This document shows, piece after piece, positions 22,722-35,137 of a DNA stretch of 64,000 nt. The DNA is from Chara braunii (taxonomy: Eukaryota; Streptophyta; Charophyceae; Charales; Characeae). The translations under genes and the position numbers were made by a program. Every line of letters starts with the position of its first letter. Position 1 is the first letter of the stretch. The stretch is taken from positions 2,399,173-2,463,172 of the forward strand of contig BFEA01000181.1 of the NCBI GenBank assembly GCA_003427395.1. Reading direction: 5' to 3'. The notes under the pieces are model-generated. The model had not been told where the DNA came from. It ran no database searches and worked only from the letters and a program-made list of their open reading frames with translations.

Positions 22722-23840
22722 ATGTGTCCTACCTTCATTCATTGTGGATGCTTTCAGGACCCGGAGGAGCTTAGTGCGAATGTGGCAGTCAATGACAAAC
22801 CTCGGGCTGTATCAATGTGCCAGAGAGGACTAGTTGTTTATAGAACTAAAGGCCACTTTGAAGGTATCTGGGGAGAAGAAATAGTAGAAATTTTGAATTG
22901 TCTCGACACGGACTACATCTATGTCTCATGCGCTACTAGTTGGAAGATAATATAGGAATTTGGCGATAGGAGAAAATTTCCTAGAAGGGATAGCAAAACT
23001 ATTCCAAGAAGGGGAGGACAATTTGCTCGAAGAAGACGAAGATGATGAAATAAAGGTCTTATACGTTTAAAGAAGAGGGCTATATCTAGACAGTTGAAAG
23101 GGATGTCGGCATTGTGCAGGGAAAGGGGAATGGACAGAGAGCACCCCCTGTACAATAGGTTGTTTGAGGGAAGAATGCCAAGGCAACTCAAAAGTGGTGC
23201 TGAAATGCTTGTACCGGTAGGAAGGTTGGGAAGAAATGGCAGAAGAAAGTGTACGAGCTTCTGGGAAGGTTTGCTTTTTACAAACGGGCTAGCATGTGTT
23301 ATGTACTCTATTAGCGTCAGGATAGAATCCGATGTGGTTCTTAGGAGACACTGAGCAATGGACTCGGGATGAAGGGGAAAAATTAACCAACGAAGGATGG
23401 GATGAGGTCAACGAAGGATGGGATGAGGTCAATAGTGGTGTCGTGATGGGGGGCTGGAAGGAACTCAAACCACCCTGTCAGCGAACACGGGCCTAGGTAC
23501 CGGGGTTTGTGGCCAAATGGTTCGGGGGTTATGATCACATCTTGGAAGTGGCAGAATCCCTAGAACATGTGTGTATCGAGTTCTCTTAGTTGAGCGACGA
23601 GTTCTACGAAATCTCTTTGGAAAGGCGCCTTTTTATGACAACGGAGCCAAGGAAGTCCTCACTATTTTGCGGACAATAAGGGACAATCCTACTGAGGTAG
23701 ATTACGAAACAAGGGATGCTATAATCCGTTGCGAGGTCGCGACGACCGCTTCCTACGTGGACGATGTATTCTTCTTGTTCGAAGTGCAATGGTTCGACGA
23801 GTGAGATAGCCTCCGGACGCGCAGGGCACAAAAATAATTG
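22722..23840 (+). pseudogene. Unrecognised decayed reading region in E2, part 1
   Basis: I do not recognise this. Open pieces follow one another on the plus strand: 22722-22955 (includes GHFEGIWGEEIVEILNCLD), an acidic piece near 22960-23070 (FQEGEDNLLEEDEDDE), 23094-23354, and 23571-23804 (NPTEVDYETRDAIIRCEV then SYVDDVFFLFEVQWFD). The many acidic and aromatic residues and the consistent strand look more coding-like than the surroundings, but no start, domain or catalytic motif can be named. It may be an eroded E2-specific protein or a captured host gene. Confidence 0.25.
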
Positions 23841-24823
23841 TGAAAGGGGCTAATTGTAAAAAAACAGGAAGTAAAGTGAAAGAAGGGTGTACAATATGTG
23901 GATTAATTGTGTAATTCAAGAAGATTAAGACAAAAGCGTGCAAATTCTTGTGGGTGGAAGTGTTGACTGCAGACAAAAAATAGGGAGGTGCCGCACGAAG
24001 ACCCGGAGATGAATGCTTTGGAAACACTAACCTTTTGGTTTCCTGTTGCAACGCGAAATAGATGGTGGAACAAAGATTAGCATGCCCACAAGAAGTGAGA
24101 TCCGAAACCCCATAGTGGACTGGGTAGGAAAAAACTCGTAGAGAACATTTTGTATTTGGTAGTGAAGGGGGAATGACGTCCAAAAGGTGAGCACGACGGT
24201 TGCAATTTGGACCCTCGAGGGTGTGTTCATGCAAAGGGGGTGTTGTATCTGTCAAAAGACAGATGACACACTTTCGAAACCACATTGGCATCAAGAAGGG
24301 ACCCGAGAGACATGCTTGAAGGAGCATGCCAAGTAACTTGGTAAGAAGCGTTCAAGTTCGCGATCCCGAGCGATATGATGTGACGATCGAGGTAGGAATC
24401 ACCATGGTAGGAACCTCTATATTGCCAATCGAAAAACGTTCGGATGAAGTTACCACCTTTCCTACCCCAACGGATGGGCGGTACTGAGCATGTCAGACAA
24501 CTTGTAGCGGCTCTGGCCGGCCTGGACTTCGAAGGGGTCATATCGGGCGTACCGAGAGTATTACAGGGCCTTCTTAGAGATGGGGTCGTTTGACGAAGAG
24601 CAAGCATATGAAGTCTTGCGCATATTGCGTGCGGCAGTAACAACAAGAGGGTTCTGTTAGTGAATGACGAAGTGTTTTGGGACGTTAATAGGAGGGAACT
24701 ATTTAAACGATGTATTCTGACTATTCGAGTCACCGAAAGAATATAGACGATTCCAGGACGAAAAACAAAGATAGTGTAATGAGAAAAGCGAGATAAGAAG
24801 AAGAATGTGATGAAAGGAGGGAG

Positions 24824-25660
24824 ATGATAGGCATGCGTTCAACAAATGAGAATAACCACAAACTATATTCACTTCTTTTTGGATTATTCAGGAGCTCGCC
24901 AGTCGGCAATGGTGGGGAGACGTGTTCCGCCCACCATGACAACCTATGTACCCCCACCTACCTACGGATCACGACAATTGGTGGGAGGTTTCGCTTCCGG
25001 CAAACTATGAAATCCGAGAAATTGACGTAGAATGGTTGGCTGTAACTCTGGGAAGAAACAACCTTTATGATGGTAGCCTGCATATGGAGCGACATGAGGC
25101 TTAATCAAGGAATTGAGGATGACCTATATACGAAGCTAAGGGTTACCATGACTTTATACATGCTAGAAATCGGGTTGCACATGCTAGAGACCAGAGTAGC
25201 TCAGGGGCATGGGCCGGCACCGAGTTTCAAAAGGGTATAGGTCAAGAAATCCGGCAGAGAAGGAAAGTGGGCATGAGAACTAGGGTAGAAGTAGGAGGTT
25301 GGCGGGACGTCAGGGCCCCGACACACCAACTACGGTGCAGGATGCCTCGATTCATGATCAACCTTATTTTCGGCAACCTCTCGAGGGCGAGGGACTTGAT
25401 GAATGCGTCACTACTTTGGATACCTCACTTTCGACCACAAACAATGAGGATTTTCTATGACATGTCTGTAGAACATGGACCGTTCTGGGGAATCAGGGCG
25501 TGGGAATTACTTGAGCTCATTGACATTCTAGTATTTGAGACGTCACGGTTGTCCTACTCAGAGTATGGGCCAATGATTCTGTGAGAGAGAGAGATGGGGG
25601 AGAAGTACTTGGCAAGGGTGGCTCAGCCATTCGAAGAACGCGCAAACCAGGTAGGGCTTG
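24824..25660 (+). pseudogene. Unrecognised decayed reading region in E2, part 2
   Basis: Plus-strand pieces with protein-like character: 24824-25030, then about 25060-25200 (IWSDMRLNQGIEDDLYTKLR, LHMLETRVAQG), then 25267-25584 (PRFMINLIFGNLSRARDLMN, IRAWELLELIDILVFETSRL), continuing past a stop to EREMGEKYLARVAQPFEERA near 25640. Helix-rich, mixed-charge composition would suit a structural or Gag-like protein, but this is a guess. No zinc knuckle, protease or polymerase motif is seen. Confidence 0.25.
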
Positions 25661-26502
25661 AGGAACAAATGTGAGAAACTTATGTAGGATTCGTTTAACC
25701 GGAATGTTACCCCGCGATTTGCAGACTACAAATAGGAAAATGACTATTTAGTCGAGGTCGCCCGGATTCCCGGAGGATGTAGGGGTCGGTACAATCTGGC
25801 AGGATGAAAGGGCCTAAAAACTGGGGGGCTTTGGTGGTGGTTTGTTGCAAGAACCCCTGGAATGGCAACTCTTCAACCACCTAGAATCCGCAAGGGCTTT
25901 GGTGGTGGTTTGTTGCAAGAACCCCTCGAATGGCAGCCCTTCAACCACCTAGAATCCGTAAGGGGTATGTACTTTGCAGAGGGACGATATAATGGAAGAC
26001 CCGGATGAGGTCACAATGAGGTACCAACCAGCAGCAAACTAGGCTTGGAAAGCATTCGAGAGGCATAGGTGGGGTAATCATTCTACTTATCCTTCCGGCA
26101 TGCGAATTTGGTAGAATCGACCATCGAAGTTGCGAGGCAAAGGGAGAACAAATAGGTGTACAAGGTAGGTAAACCCCAAGGAGTACAGGAATGTAGGACC
26201 CGGTTGGACATGAGGTCAGGAGGGTCATGGGGAAGAAGCAGTATCGAACCCTTTTAGGGCCACCTTGCTATCGATATACGTTCCTGAGCAAGTCGTATGA
26301 TGAGGTGGCAAGCTTTTGCTTTTACCTATCTCATAGGGACACATTAAAGTTGCAACAATTGTTCTTCAGGGGGTTTGCATGACCAAAGAAGGAGAAGACC
26401 TGGTCTTGCTAGGATTCTTCGAACTTATGATGAAGGACACAACTTTGATCGAGTCCGAGCTGCTTCACGAAGTATAGGACTGCAGAGCCTAAAGGATGGC
26501 TC

Positions 26503-27834
26503 TTAGGTAAAACGATAGGATAAGTACGAGTGGGGTTTTTTATTAGGAATGTAAGGATTTTCTCTCGCTCTTTCCACCATCCGCCAACTTTTTTCTTTCG
26601 CCTCCACATTCTAAGCTAAACCCTTCATCCCTTCTGCATCTTGGCATGTGACTAACCCATCCTCGCCCACTTGCCACATTGCCAGAGAACGAACGGTGAA
26701 AGAACTTTGACCTCACTTGTTGGACAAAGAGGGCAAGGGAGGGTTGCTGGTCCCTTGCACCACCAAGAGGAAAAGGACTCGAGGGCTTAATGGACTTGAG
26801 AATTGAAGGGGACTTGAGGATAGAAGGACTTGCTGATTAAGAGAAGGTCAGTTGACTCTACCAACACCCAAATGCATGACAAAAAGAAGAGAGTGTCGGA
26901 GACAAGAGAAGAGCAATGAATGAGGAGAAGGAATCAAACGAAAAAGAATAGACACGTGGAAGGGATTATGTGTTGACCCCAAAGGGGGCCTGTCTGTGTT
27001 CCTGTATTGCATTGAGTGTGTAGGTGAGTAGCTCATAAAAGTGCATTGAGCAAGACGGCGCGCGGCGAGACCGGGGGTGAAAGGAAAAGGAGCGAGAATG
27101 GGTTGCAAACGTAAACCTCACCCATAATTGAGCCTTTGTTGTATGCTCCTTACCTTTTGGTAGAAAAGAAGAGAGACGACATGATTGAATGTTGGCAAGG
27201 ATGTTGGAGGGATGAGAGGACCATAGTGTCCCATGAGCGTGTGGGCGGGGCCCGGAAAAGACTAAGGGGCGTGTAGAGAAGCATTGGAACAGGATATGTA
27301 GATGAATGACTAGTGCAAAGTGTGTAGGTTGTAAGCACTCGGATCGACAAGAGGCCGGCAACAAAGGGGCGCCCTAGTTTGGCAATAAGGGCCACGTGAC
27401 TTAGTTAGCAGGTCAAGCTGATGGGTGAGTTTTTTGTCTCGTCGATGCCGCTAGACTCAACACCTAGGAAATGGATGTGTGGCCGAAGGAGGACACTTGG
27501 CCTACACAAGGAAATACGAACTCTCGAGGAATCCCTTGCACTGTGCTAGTATTGGAAGGAGCAATTGGCTGCAAACACAATAAAGTATCGAGGATGGACG
27601 CTTGTCGAGGATCAACGGGATTACCAACCTAGTGTGAGGGCTGAGCAACATTCCCAATGTCAAAGCTCTCTTGCTCATTGGCCCACCCCCATCCATCTCA
27701 TAGTACTAGGTGGGGGTGACTCTGTGATGAACGCTCAATGCCATGGGTATGTGCGTGGGTGGAGCTCAACCAATCGGGACCCGCTGAAGGGGGGTCGACT
27801 TTGGCTCGAAAGTCTAACAAGGTGGGGTCTTACA
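26503..27834 (+). repeat. E2 3' long terminal repeat
   Basis: 1332 bp, matching 19015-20574 over most of its length, including CATTCTAAGCTAAAC, GGTCCCTTGYRCC, CTTGCTGATTAAGAGAAGGT, the CATTGAGTGTG block and GCCCACCCCCATCCATCTCA. It lacks the internal 267-bp duplication and most CT repeats. Confidence 0.65.
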
Positions 27835-30010
27835 CCGGTCTGGCCAACCAACAGCGGGGCAGGGGTAGAGGAAGTTATGCCCTTGCCAACACAGGTTTCA
27901 CAGGAGGAGGGGGCCAAGGTTACCCACAACATTTAGGGATCACTGCAGGTGAGCCCTCGCATACGATGCAGAGGTACCTTCCTAAAGTGTGGAGAGGCCG
28001 GATATATAGTTTCTTTTGCCCAAATTAGAGGAGGCCCCCAAAAGATAACAGGCGGTAGGGGTAGCAGCTGCCCCTATAGGGGTTTTGGAAATCCAGGTAG
28101 GAAAGGTGTGCGTTGATGAAGATACCTCTTGTCCAAAGACCCCAACCGCAGAGGCTGGCGAAACCCCCCACCTTGCTAGCTGTGCAGAGATTGCTTGTGT
28201 TAGAATCTCTAGGTGGTTCACTCGCAGGCATAGGCGATGAACTGATTACTCGTCGCAAAGCTTGGGCCGTATTGCAGGAGGCGCAAAAATTATAAGCCCC
28301 CAACTTGCTAGTTGTCCAGAGATCGCTTGTGTTAGAATCTCTCTAGGTGGTTCCCTCGCAGGCATAGGCGATGAACTGATCACTCGTCACAAAGCCTGGG
28401 CCGAAATGAAGAAGAAGAAGGGACAAAAATTCTAGGGGATGTAGAAGTTAATAGAACGAGAGTAGGAGCATTGATTGGCAGTGGATCGACCAATAGCTTC
28501 ATTAGTAAAAAGGGTCTCAAGAAGCTGCATCTGGGAATAAAGGTGTAGAGGCTGGATGCCGACAATAGAGAGATGCGAGTAAAGGACTACATTGAGGGGA
28601 TCAAGGCATACTTCCGGTTGAAGGATGGGAAGCAGGTAGAGAAAGTGTCACTCGCTGATCCTCTTAGTGCAAGACAACCCTCCCTTTGACTTAGATCCTA
28701 GGGACAGACTGGGAAGAAGCCGCCCACACCGATGTAAGGCTGGATGAGCACGAGTGCTTGCTGCCCAGTCTCACAGGCGGGAAAAAGAAGATGAGGTTAT
28801 TCTCGAAGTTGGGTGAGCACGAGCGCATTAGATCATGAGATCTACGTTGGTTGAAGACGCAGGCTCGCATGACCCCCAAGTTGACTAGGTAGGCCACAGA
28901 GATGGACCAGTTTGACTTCAAGTTGAAGCATGTCAAAGGTAAGTATAATGTAATTGTGGATGCGCTCAGTAGGCTTGTGGACTTCTTTGGAGCAATAGTA
29001 ACTCACCTTGGCGTAGGCGCTCACGTGCAGCAGAAGCCTATAACCAAGATCCAATCTCTAGAGAGATGAACGGGAAAGTGCAAACTGCACCCCATGAAAT
29101 GGCTGACTATTGGATGGGCGATTGATTGTTATTTGAGAAGACTGTTGTCCATGATAGGCTCTGTGTCCCAGGTAATGAGGAGATTAAAACTCTGAGTCAT
29201 GACATTGAAGGACACTTGGTCTGGTATGAAACATGACTGCATTAGCTATATACAGGGCCTAAGTGTGTTAGCGGAACAAGAGTTCCTCCTAGGCTCTACT
29301 GGGATTTCTGAAACTGCTGCCTATTTTTTTGACCCTGGAGGGTCGGTATCCATAGATTTAATGGACACTAAAGTCGAGAGTAGAAACGGGAAGAGTCAGG
29401 TTATGGTTATCCGATTTAGTCAGTTCGTTGTATTTGTACTATTGCCTGCAGAAGCAAAGACTGACCTACCGTCATCAAAGAACTCTGCAACCCCTTGTCT
29501 ATAGTCAGTGATAGGGATGGTAGATGGAACAGTGGCAAAAACTAGTGGACGTGTATGGTTCAAAATTAGCTATGTCATCAGGTAGGCACCCCGAGACCAA
29601 TCGCCAGACTGAACAGATGAATAAGCTTCTGCAACAGGTCTTAAGCATGTATATCCGCCCCGATCAGGTAGACTGGGAGGAGCACTTAGCTAAGGTAGCA
29701 ACTACTAGCAAGTGCATACAATAACTCAGTTCACTTGGCTACCTATAGGAAACTAAACGAACTCTATTGAGGGTGGAGCCCTTCACGCCCCATAGACTAT
29801 CAAAATCCTGACCAGATTCAGAGACTGCCTCCAGGTACCCGTGAGTTCACAATTCAATACGAAAAGGACTCGCAGCGGGTTGCAGAGAAAATCCAAAAGG
29901 CACAGTTTCGGATGATTGAACAAGCCAATAGACACTGGCGTCCCTCGCAGTAGGTGACCTAAAGAGCGTGCGTGAGGAAGGTATGTTGCAGAAGCTCTTA
30001 TCTGCATACC
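27835..30010 (+). pseudogene. E5, deleted Ty3/gypsy gag-pol remnant without RT
   Basis: A wrecked relative of B1/B2/E4 on the plus strand. A Gly/Arg-rich Gag tail (27838-27950) leads to a decayed knuckle near 27965-28020 (Cys, KCGEAGY; the His is now Tyr). A 132-bp tandem duplication follows (28165-28402). The protease at about 28440-28640 reads GALIGSGSTNSFISKKG, so the catalytic Asp is Gly. At about 28833 the sequence jumps from the protease C-terminus to the end of RNase H (MTPK.TR, KGKYNVIVDALSRL). Reverse transcriptase and most of RNase H are missing. Integrase pieces follow (29199-29504 with SIDLMDTKVESRNGKSQVMV; 29524-29724 with GRHPETNRQTEQMNKLLQQ), and the remnant ends in LLSAYRGP at 30010. 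It has no LTRs of its own in the window. Confidence 0.8.
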
Positions 30011-30530
30011 GAGGGCCCGATATAGAAATTTCCAGGCGGTCTGTAGGGTCCAGTCCCTCTAAAGTCAGCAGGTTCAAGTCAAGAAAAGTCTAGAAAAAAA
30101 CTCGAGTACTTGCTGGGCTTGGTACCGTCGGAAAGTCCAGAAGTTGTGCAGTCACCGGTTGGACCTAGTATCGGCAGAAGGGTCCAGAAGTTGTGCAGCC
30201 CAATCTTGCAGGAGCACTGTCCGGAAGGTAATGCAGTTCCTTGCGCACAGGCCCAAGCGACCGGTACCGGTCCAACTCGACAAACCCAGTCAACGCAGCT
30301 ATTGATAGCTGCCACAGCACCTTGACGATTCATTAGGAGTTGCCTGTTGCGCATGGCTTGTGTGACCATGGTGGCCCAGTGCTCTGAGTTGACGAAGAAG
30401 ACGACACGAGCCTGCTTGGAGGCAACGAGGAAAACTGTGATTGGGCCAGAGTAGAAGAGGCCAGACAATTGTAAAGAGTTGTATAATAAATATGCTGTTC
30501 TTTTTTATTGACTTTGAACTCGTTGGAGCC
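30011..30530. other. Unassigned stretch between E5 and E6
   Basis: No recognised gene. It contains a short direct repeat (GTCCAGAAGTTGTGCAG near 30130 and 30181) and the palindrome ACCGGTACCGGT near 30260. It may be LTR debris: AGTCAACGCAGC and GGGCTTGGTACC resemble pieces of other LTRs loosely. Confidence 0.35.
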
Positions 30531-31834
30531 GATTGCATGTCAGATCATTGCACTATATCTAGAATCATATGTTTTGTCCGCCTTACCTTGTTCTTATCTT
30601 CAAATCTATCTAGTGGGGCCTTCATGAAGTCCTCTATATTGGTCTGTGTAGAGTACTCCGCCATGTTCCTACCTCAACTTGCCACTGCAGCCAGTGATAT
30701 GGCATAGTTTGCAGTGTCACCCCCTAGACAAGATCTTGCCATGAGCACCTTATCACAAGGTGGGATTAACTGTGACACAGGTACGTTAAAACTGCTAATT
30801 CCCACTGCCTGAAGTTTTCTTCTTTCTTCCCCGTGTAGGTCCGTGGGACCTTGACCTTTGTCTTGGCCCTCTTTACTTCACTTGGGATGCCCTACGTGTC
30901 CCTTCCAGTCTCCTCCTCCTTTCCCACCATCTCCACCATCTGGATCTCCTCCACCTCTGCCACCTGGTCTAGCTTCCACTACGGTGTGCAAGATCTTCCT
31001 TGTAACATTACCTTCTCACTCGCATAATGGGCCGTTTTATCATCAATGTTATCGAGGGTTGCAATGCTAAATTTGTTCCAGGAACCCTTAAATTCCTCAT
31101 GATGATTTTCCAGGCGTTCAGCAGCATCAGTAAGGAGTGTTAGTCTGACATCAACATCGGCCTGATTTTCTGCCTGCTCCTTTAACCTTCACTGAATAGC
31201 CTCCCTCTTCTCTCCCAGCTTCATTTTTCTTTGAAACTCTTTCCTCTTTTGTGCTACCAATCTCGCATTGATCGCACTTTCCCTTTCTGCTACCAGTAGT
31301 GCTCTCTCATCAGGGTCTTTAGCAGCCAAGGCGACTTCAAATTTCGCCACCTCCTCCTCGGTTTCATCCTCCGGCCTCTCGTTTCTGAATCCAAACTGCT
31401 GCAGCTAACCATGCGGATCATCATGCTGCACATGGATGTGGAGGGCCTGGGGTTGGCTGCTCCCTGCTTCTTCCCCTTCCTGCACCACGGATTGTACTTC
31501 TCCCTCCTTTCCTTTACCCCCCTCTTCTTCCAGAATCACTTCTTCTTGTATCTTCTTCATCTCTTCATCCAATTTCCTTCTCATCTCCTCTTCCATCGTC
31601 TTTTTCACCTCCTCCTCCTTTTCTTTCTTCCTCTCCCCCTTCCTCTGCCTTAATATTGGCTCCACCATTGCTTTCTCCTCCTCACGGTATGGTTCTGTGG
31701 ATGTACCGGATCTTTTAGTCACGGGTATGCTAAAGGTCCGGTGGAATCCAAGTGGGAAGCAGAAACGGCGCAGCAGCTCCCAAATCACGGACAGGGCAAT
31801 GAAGGTAAGTTTACCCCACCTTCTCACCACTTAG
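30531..31834 (-). pseudogene. gag: E6 Gag
   Basis: Gag of a second Ty3-like family. Reading down from about 31800: a hydrophobic, Trp-containing segment ending FPLGFHRTF, then RSGTSTEPYREEE, the motif that opens Gag in B1 and E4. A Glu/Lys-rich coiled coil follows (31650-31400) with a Gln/Glu-rich end. Then EVALAAKDPDERALLVAERE and a capsid-like region near 30770-30560 with AVASWGRNMAEYSTQTNIED and DRFEDKNKVRRTKHM. A Gly-rich linker (GGDPDGGDGGKGGGDWKG, near 30925) lies before it. No ATG stands in front of the hydrophobic segment. Frameshifts and a stop (about 31390, 31190, 30545) interrupt it, and pol is absent. Confidence 0.75.
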
Positions 31835-32476
31835 ACCTGATCGTCACTGCGTACCCTACTGACTCTAGATCTCAGGTTTGATCAGTCTAATTCCCTTCCC
31901 ACAATTTAAGAACTGCCAGCAATCATCCTCCGGAATTGTGGTTGTTTGACAAACTACTCCTGCTTAAGCCCATGCTCCCTACTTAACAGGTGATGCCTCC
32001 AGCTGTTTAACGAGCTCTACCCCAGGCAGACCTGAACCCCTCACTGCACATCACAGGGTTTGGTTGTGTGCAGGTCAGTACTGGTCTCAGGGCTAGACAG
32101 GTTTGGTTGCCTGCGGCTCATGCCTGCACACCCTAAGCCTGCTGCCATCCAGCTGCCGGGTTTACCAAACATACATGACTCGAGACTCAGCACATCAACA
32201 AGATATACGAATTTGCAGAGTTTCACCAAGAAAGTTGTGGGAAAGTACCAAGACAACAAATAAAATGCCAAAACACATGGGCCTTGGTAAGAAGCACTTC
32301 ACTCTCTTGAGTAGCTCCACTTGGTGATGCTCCTCGTATGCAGGTACGCGCCCCTCTCACTCATTACCCGCCCCTTCTCCTTTGGCCCTCACTCCTGGTC
32401 AAACCCCAATCCATTTCATCCACCGGCCTTGTACCTTGCCAATGTAGTACTCCTCCAGCGAATGTAGCGCGTTCCA
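31835..32476 (-). other. 5' leader of E6
   Basis: Lies between primer site and gag. It contains TCTAAGTGGTGAG just upstream of gag, similar to TCTAAGCGGTGAG at the same place in B2. No conserved coding. Confidence 0.55.
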
Positions 32477-32488
32477 GCTCCAATACCA
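32477..32488 (-). other. Primer binding site of E6
   Basis: The minus strand reads TGGTATTGGAGC, an initiator-tRNA-Met type site one base inside the LTR edge at 32490. Confidence 0.8.
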
Positions 32489-32489
32489 A

Positions 32490-32747
32490 TGCGATCAACC
32501 ACTGCCACATTCACCCTCACTCAGGCATGCAGCAATGAAAACTCACATGAAGTTTCACACCAAACCAGTGATATGGAAAGCCGAATCAGAGAAACTTGAG
32601 AGAACTTGAGAGTTCAGGTAACTAGCGGACTGAACCACCCCACACTCCCAATATCCCCAGCAGTTATGTACCCAAATCCCTGGCCTAACATATGACTCTA
32701 TTTCTCTCTCTCTGCCTCTCTCTCTCTCATGTTCTTCCCTCGCCGCG

Positions 32748-32821
<74 letters not shown>

Positions 32822-33397
32822 GTATTGCTCAGCCTCAGACTATCTACTACACTACATTGTAACCCTGAATACACCCGCTCAGACTCGTCGTCAATCTCGG
32901 CGGCTATGGCGGCCACCCTCCGCTAATCAACCCTAGCGATGGAGGCTATGGAGTATCCAAGTTGCCTTCTTTCTCCTCCAGGCGCTCTGTACCCAGGTTG
33001 CACAGTTGCACAAGCCACTAGCAGCACTTACACAATCAGCGAATGGAAATCTGATGAGCCACTGCACTGTAGCAGCCATCTATAGGAACTTTGACCGCGA
33101 TTGGCCTCCCTGCTGCTGCATCATTTTGTCGGTCTGGTAAGTTCCAGACTTTCCTGATATGATGCTGCAAAAATTGGACTTGGGACCTGGACTTTTCTTG
33201 TCAGGTACCAGAGTGGACTTTTACCGGCCTGACTCTTTTGGCTACCGGCCCCATGCAACCTGCGAAGCTTCAACCTATGGACTACCGGACCCTATAGACC
33301 CTAGTGTGGTACTCAGTGTACCGGGACCTAGTGGGACCAGGACCAACTGGGACTCTGGAACCGGGACTTGGGGTGTTTGCAATGTGAAATCATTTCA
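32490..33397 (-). repeat. 5' LTR of E6
   Basis: 908 bp with TG...CA ends. In element sense it starts TGAAATGATTTCACATTGC and ends GGTTGATCGCA, parallel to TGAAACGG...GATTGCA of the B family but otherwise diverged. It contains a CT microsatellite (about 32752-32817) and two GGCTATGG motifs (32902, 32944). There is no matching 3' LTR in the window. Confidence 0.7.
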
Positions 33398-34443
33398 CAA
33401 AAAGAGAACAGAATGAAGGTGGTCCACAAGGGTGTGCTTTTCTCCATTACAGTACGTAGCTCATGCGATTGGAAAATGACAGATTTCTGAGGTGTGTATG
33501 ATGTACCAAATATACGTTTTAGTGCTTTTATGGTGCTCTATCTGTCCCTGGCCTTTTTGCATGGGTCCTGGGGACCATCTTATGCAGATGTGTACATGTC
33601 ATGCATCATCTTCCACACACAATGAACAGTAGTCTGACCATAGACAAAGGTAGAGAAGAAGAGGACCGAGTCTCACAGCTTATATTATCAGAANNNNNNN
33701 NNNNNNNNNNNNNNNNNNNNNNNNNNNNNNNNNNNNNNNNNNNNNNNNNNNNNNNNNNNNNNNNNNNNNNNNNNNNNNNNNNNNNNNNNNNNNNNNNNNN
33801 NNNNNNNNNNNNNNNNNNNNNNNNNNNNNNNNNNNNNNNNNNNNNNNNNNNNNNNNNNNNNNNNNNNNNNNNNNNNNNNNNNNNNNNNNNNNNNNNNNNN
33901 NNNNNNNNNNNNNNNNNNNNNNNNNNNNNNNNNNNNNNNNNNNNNNNNNNNNNNNNNNNNNNNNNNNNNNNNNNNNNNNNNNNNNNNNNNNNNNNNNNNN
34001 NNNNNNNNNNNNNNNNNNNNNNNNNNNNNNNNNNNNNNNNNNNNNNNNNNNNNNNNNNNNNNNNNNNNNNNNNNNNNNNNNNNNNNNNNNNNNNNNNNNN
34101 NNNNNNNNNNNNNNNNNNNNNNNNNNNNNNNNNNNNNNNNNNNNNNNNNNNNNNNNNNNNNNNNNNNNNNNNNNNNNNNNNNNNNNNNNNNNNNNNNNNN
34201 NNNNNNNNNNNNNNNNNNNNNNNNNNNNNNNNNNNNNNNNNNNNNNNNNNNNNNNNNNNNNNNNNNNNNNNNNNNNNNNNNNNNNNNNNNNNNNNNNNNN
34301 NNNNNNNNNNNNNNNNNNNNNNNNNNNNNNNNNNNNNNNNNNNNNNNNNNNNNNNNNNNNNNNNNNNNNNNNNNNNNNNNNNNNNNNNNNNNNNNNNNNN
34401 NNNNNNNNNNNNNNNNNNNNNNNNNNNNNNNNNNNNNNNNNNN
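33398..34443. other. Unassigned flank and assembly gap
   Basis: 33398-33693 shows no recognised gene; 33694-34443 is 750 unknown bases. Upstream exons of the WD40 gene could lie in the gap. Confidence 0.7.
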
Positions 34444-35137
34444 AACAGACACATTTACTGCTTGAACAGACACTTTACTTTGCACGAACAGGTACACTGC
34501 CTGCATGTACAGACACACTCTTACCCAAACAGACATGACATACACATCTCCTGGTGAACAGGTAAGTCTTTTGACAATGCCCTTTGCCTTAGCTTTAGAT
34601 ATGCCTGTTGATAGAGAACTTGACCTTTGACCTGCTTTCACGTTTCTGAGCTCTGGCGAGATACCTTTTCACAATGCTTTACCTTTTCAAGGCCCATACT
34701 GCTTTATTTTTACAAGGCCTGAGGCCTATATCGGGTAAAGGCCCTTTTATTTTGAAAAGGCGTGGCACATTTTCACTGAAATGCTCCCTTTGTTACTATC
34801 TTTGTGAGGATGTAAAATTTTAATGGCTGTGAACAGGGTATAACACAGTACCAACTGCAGCTATGTTCGAATTGCAAATTGCAATTAACACCTCTATCTC
34901 CTGGGAAGTAACACCTCTTCATCTCCTGGAAAGCAAAACCCAGATTGGAAATCGGAGATGGAACCCGGTGACAAAACATGTCCATTGTCCTTATTCTCTG
35001 CTTGCATTTGTGTGTGTTTGTGATTGTGCATTCCTGAGCTTGTGTGTCTGCATGCATGTGTGTATTTATTTGTGGTTTGAGGCGTGTATGCATGTCTCTG
35101 TTATGCTTTTACCCGTATGTGTGTGTTTGTGTTACAG
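34444..35137 (+). other. Probable intron upstream of the WD40 exon
   Basis: It begins with short diverged repeats of an ACAGACAC motif (34447-34545), then a GAACAG/GTAAGT donor-like sequence (34556-34566), then GT/TG-rich sequence leading to the acceptor at 35136-35137. ACCTCT-TCTCCTGG occurs twice near 34890-34930. No second exon can be supported. Confidence 0.4.

Larger units (their letters stand above)
20593..26502 (+). other. E2 interior, mostly unrecognised
   Basis: 5.9 kb with frequent stops on both strands. The longest continuous protein-like stretches are on the plus strand (22722-23840 and 24824-25660, listed separately). There are local tandem duplications near 23395-23430 (CCAACGAAGGATGGGATGAG type) and at 25826-25961 (68-bp unit, two copies). 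Composition is more GA-rich on the plus strand than in the neighbouring elements. Confidence 0.45.
19015..27834 (+). mobile_element. E2, LTR-flanked 8.8-kb element without recognisable pol
   Basis: Two similar long repeats, 19015-20574 and 26503-27834, in the same orientation enclose 5.9 kb. Both begin TTAGGTAAAA-GATAGGAT and end in CTNACA-like sequence preceded by TCGACT...GAAAGTCTA. After the first repeat comes TGGTGGAGGTGCCC, a possible primer binding site. None of the gag, RT, RNase H or integrase motifs seen elsewhere in the window occurs between them. It may be a non-autonomous retrotransposon of the large-derivative type. No target duplication is found: the left flank is minisatellite and the right flank is E5. 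Confidence 0.55.
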
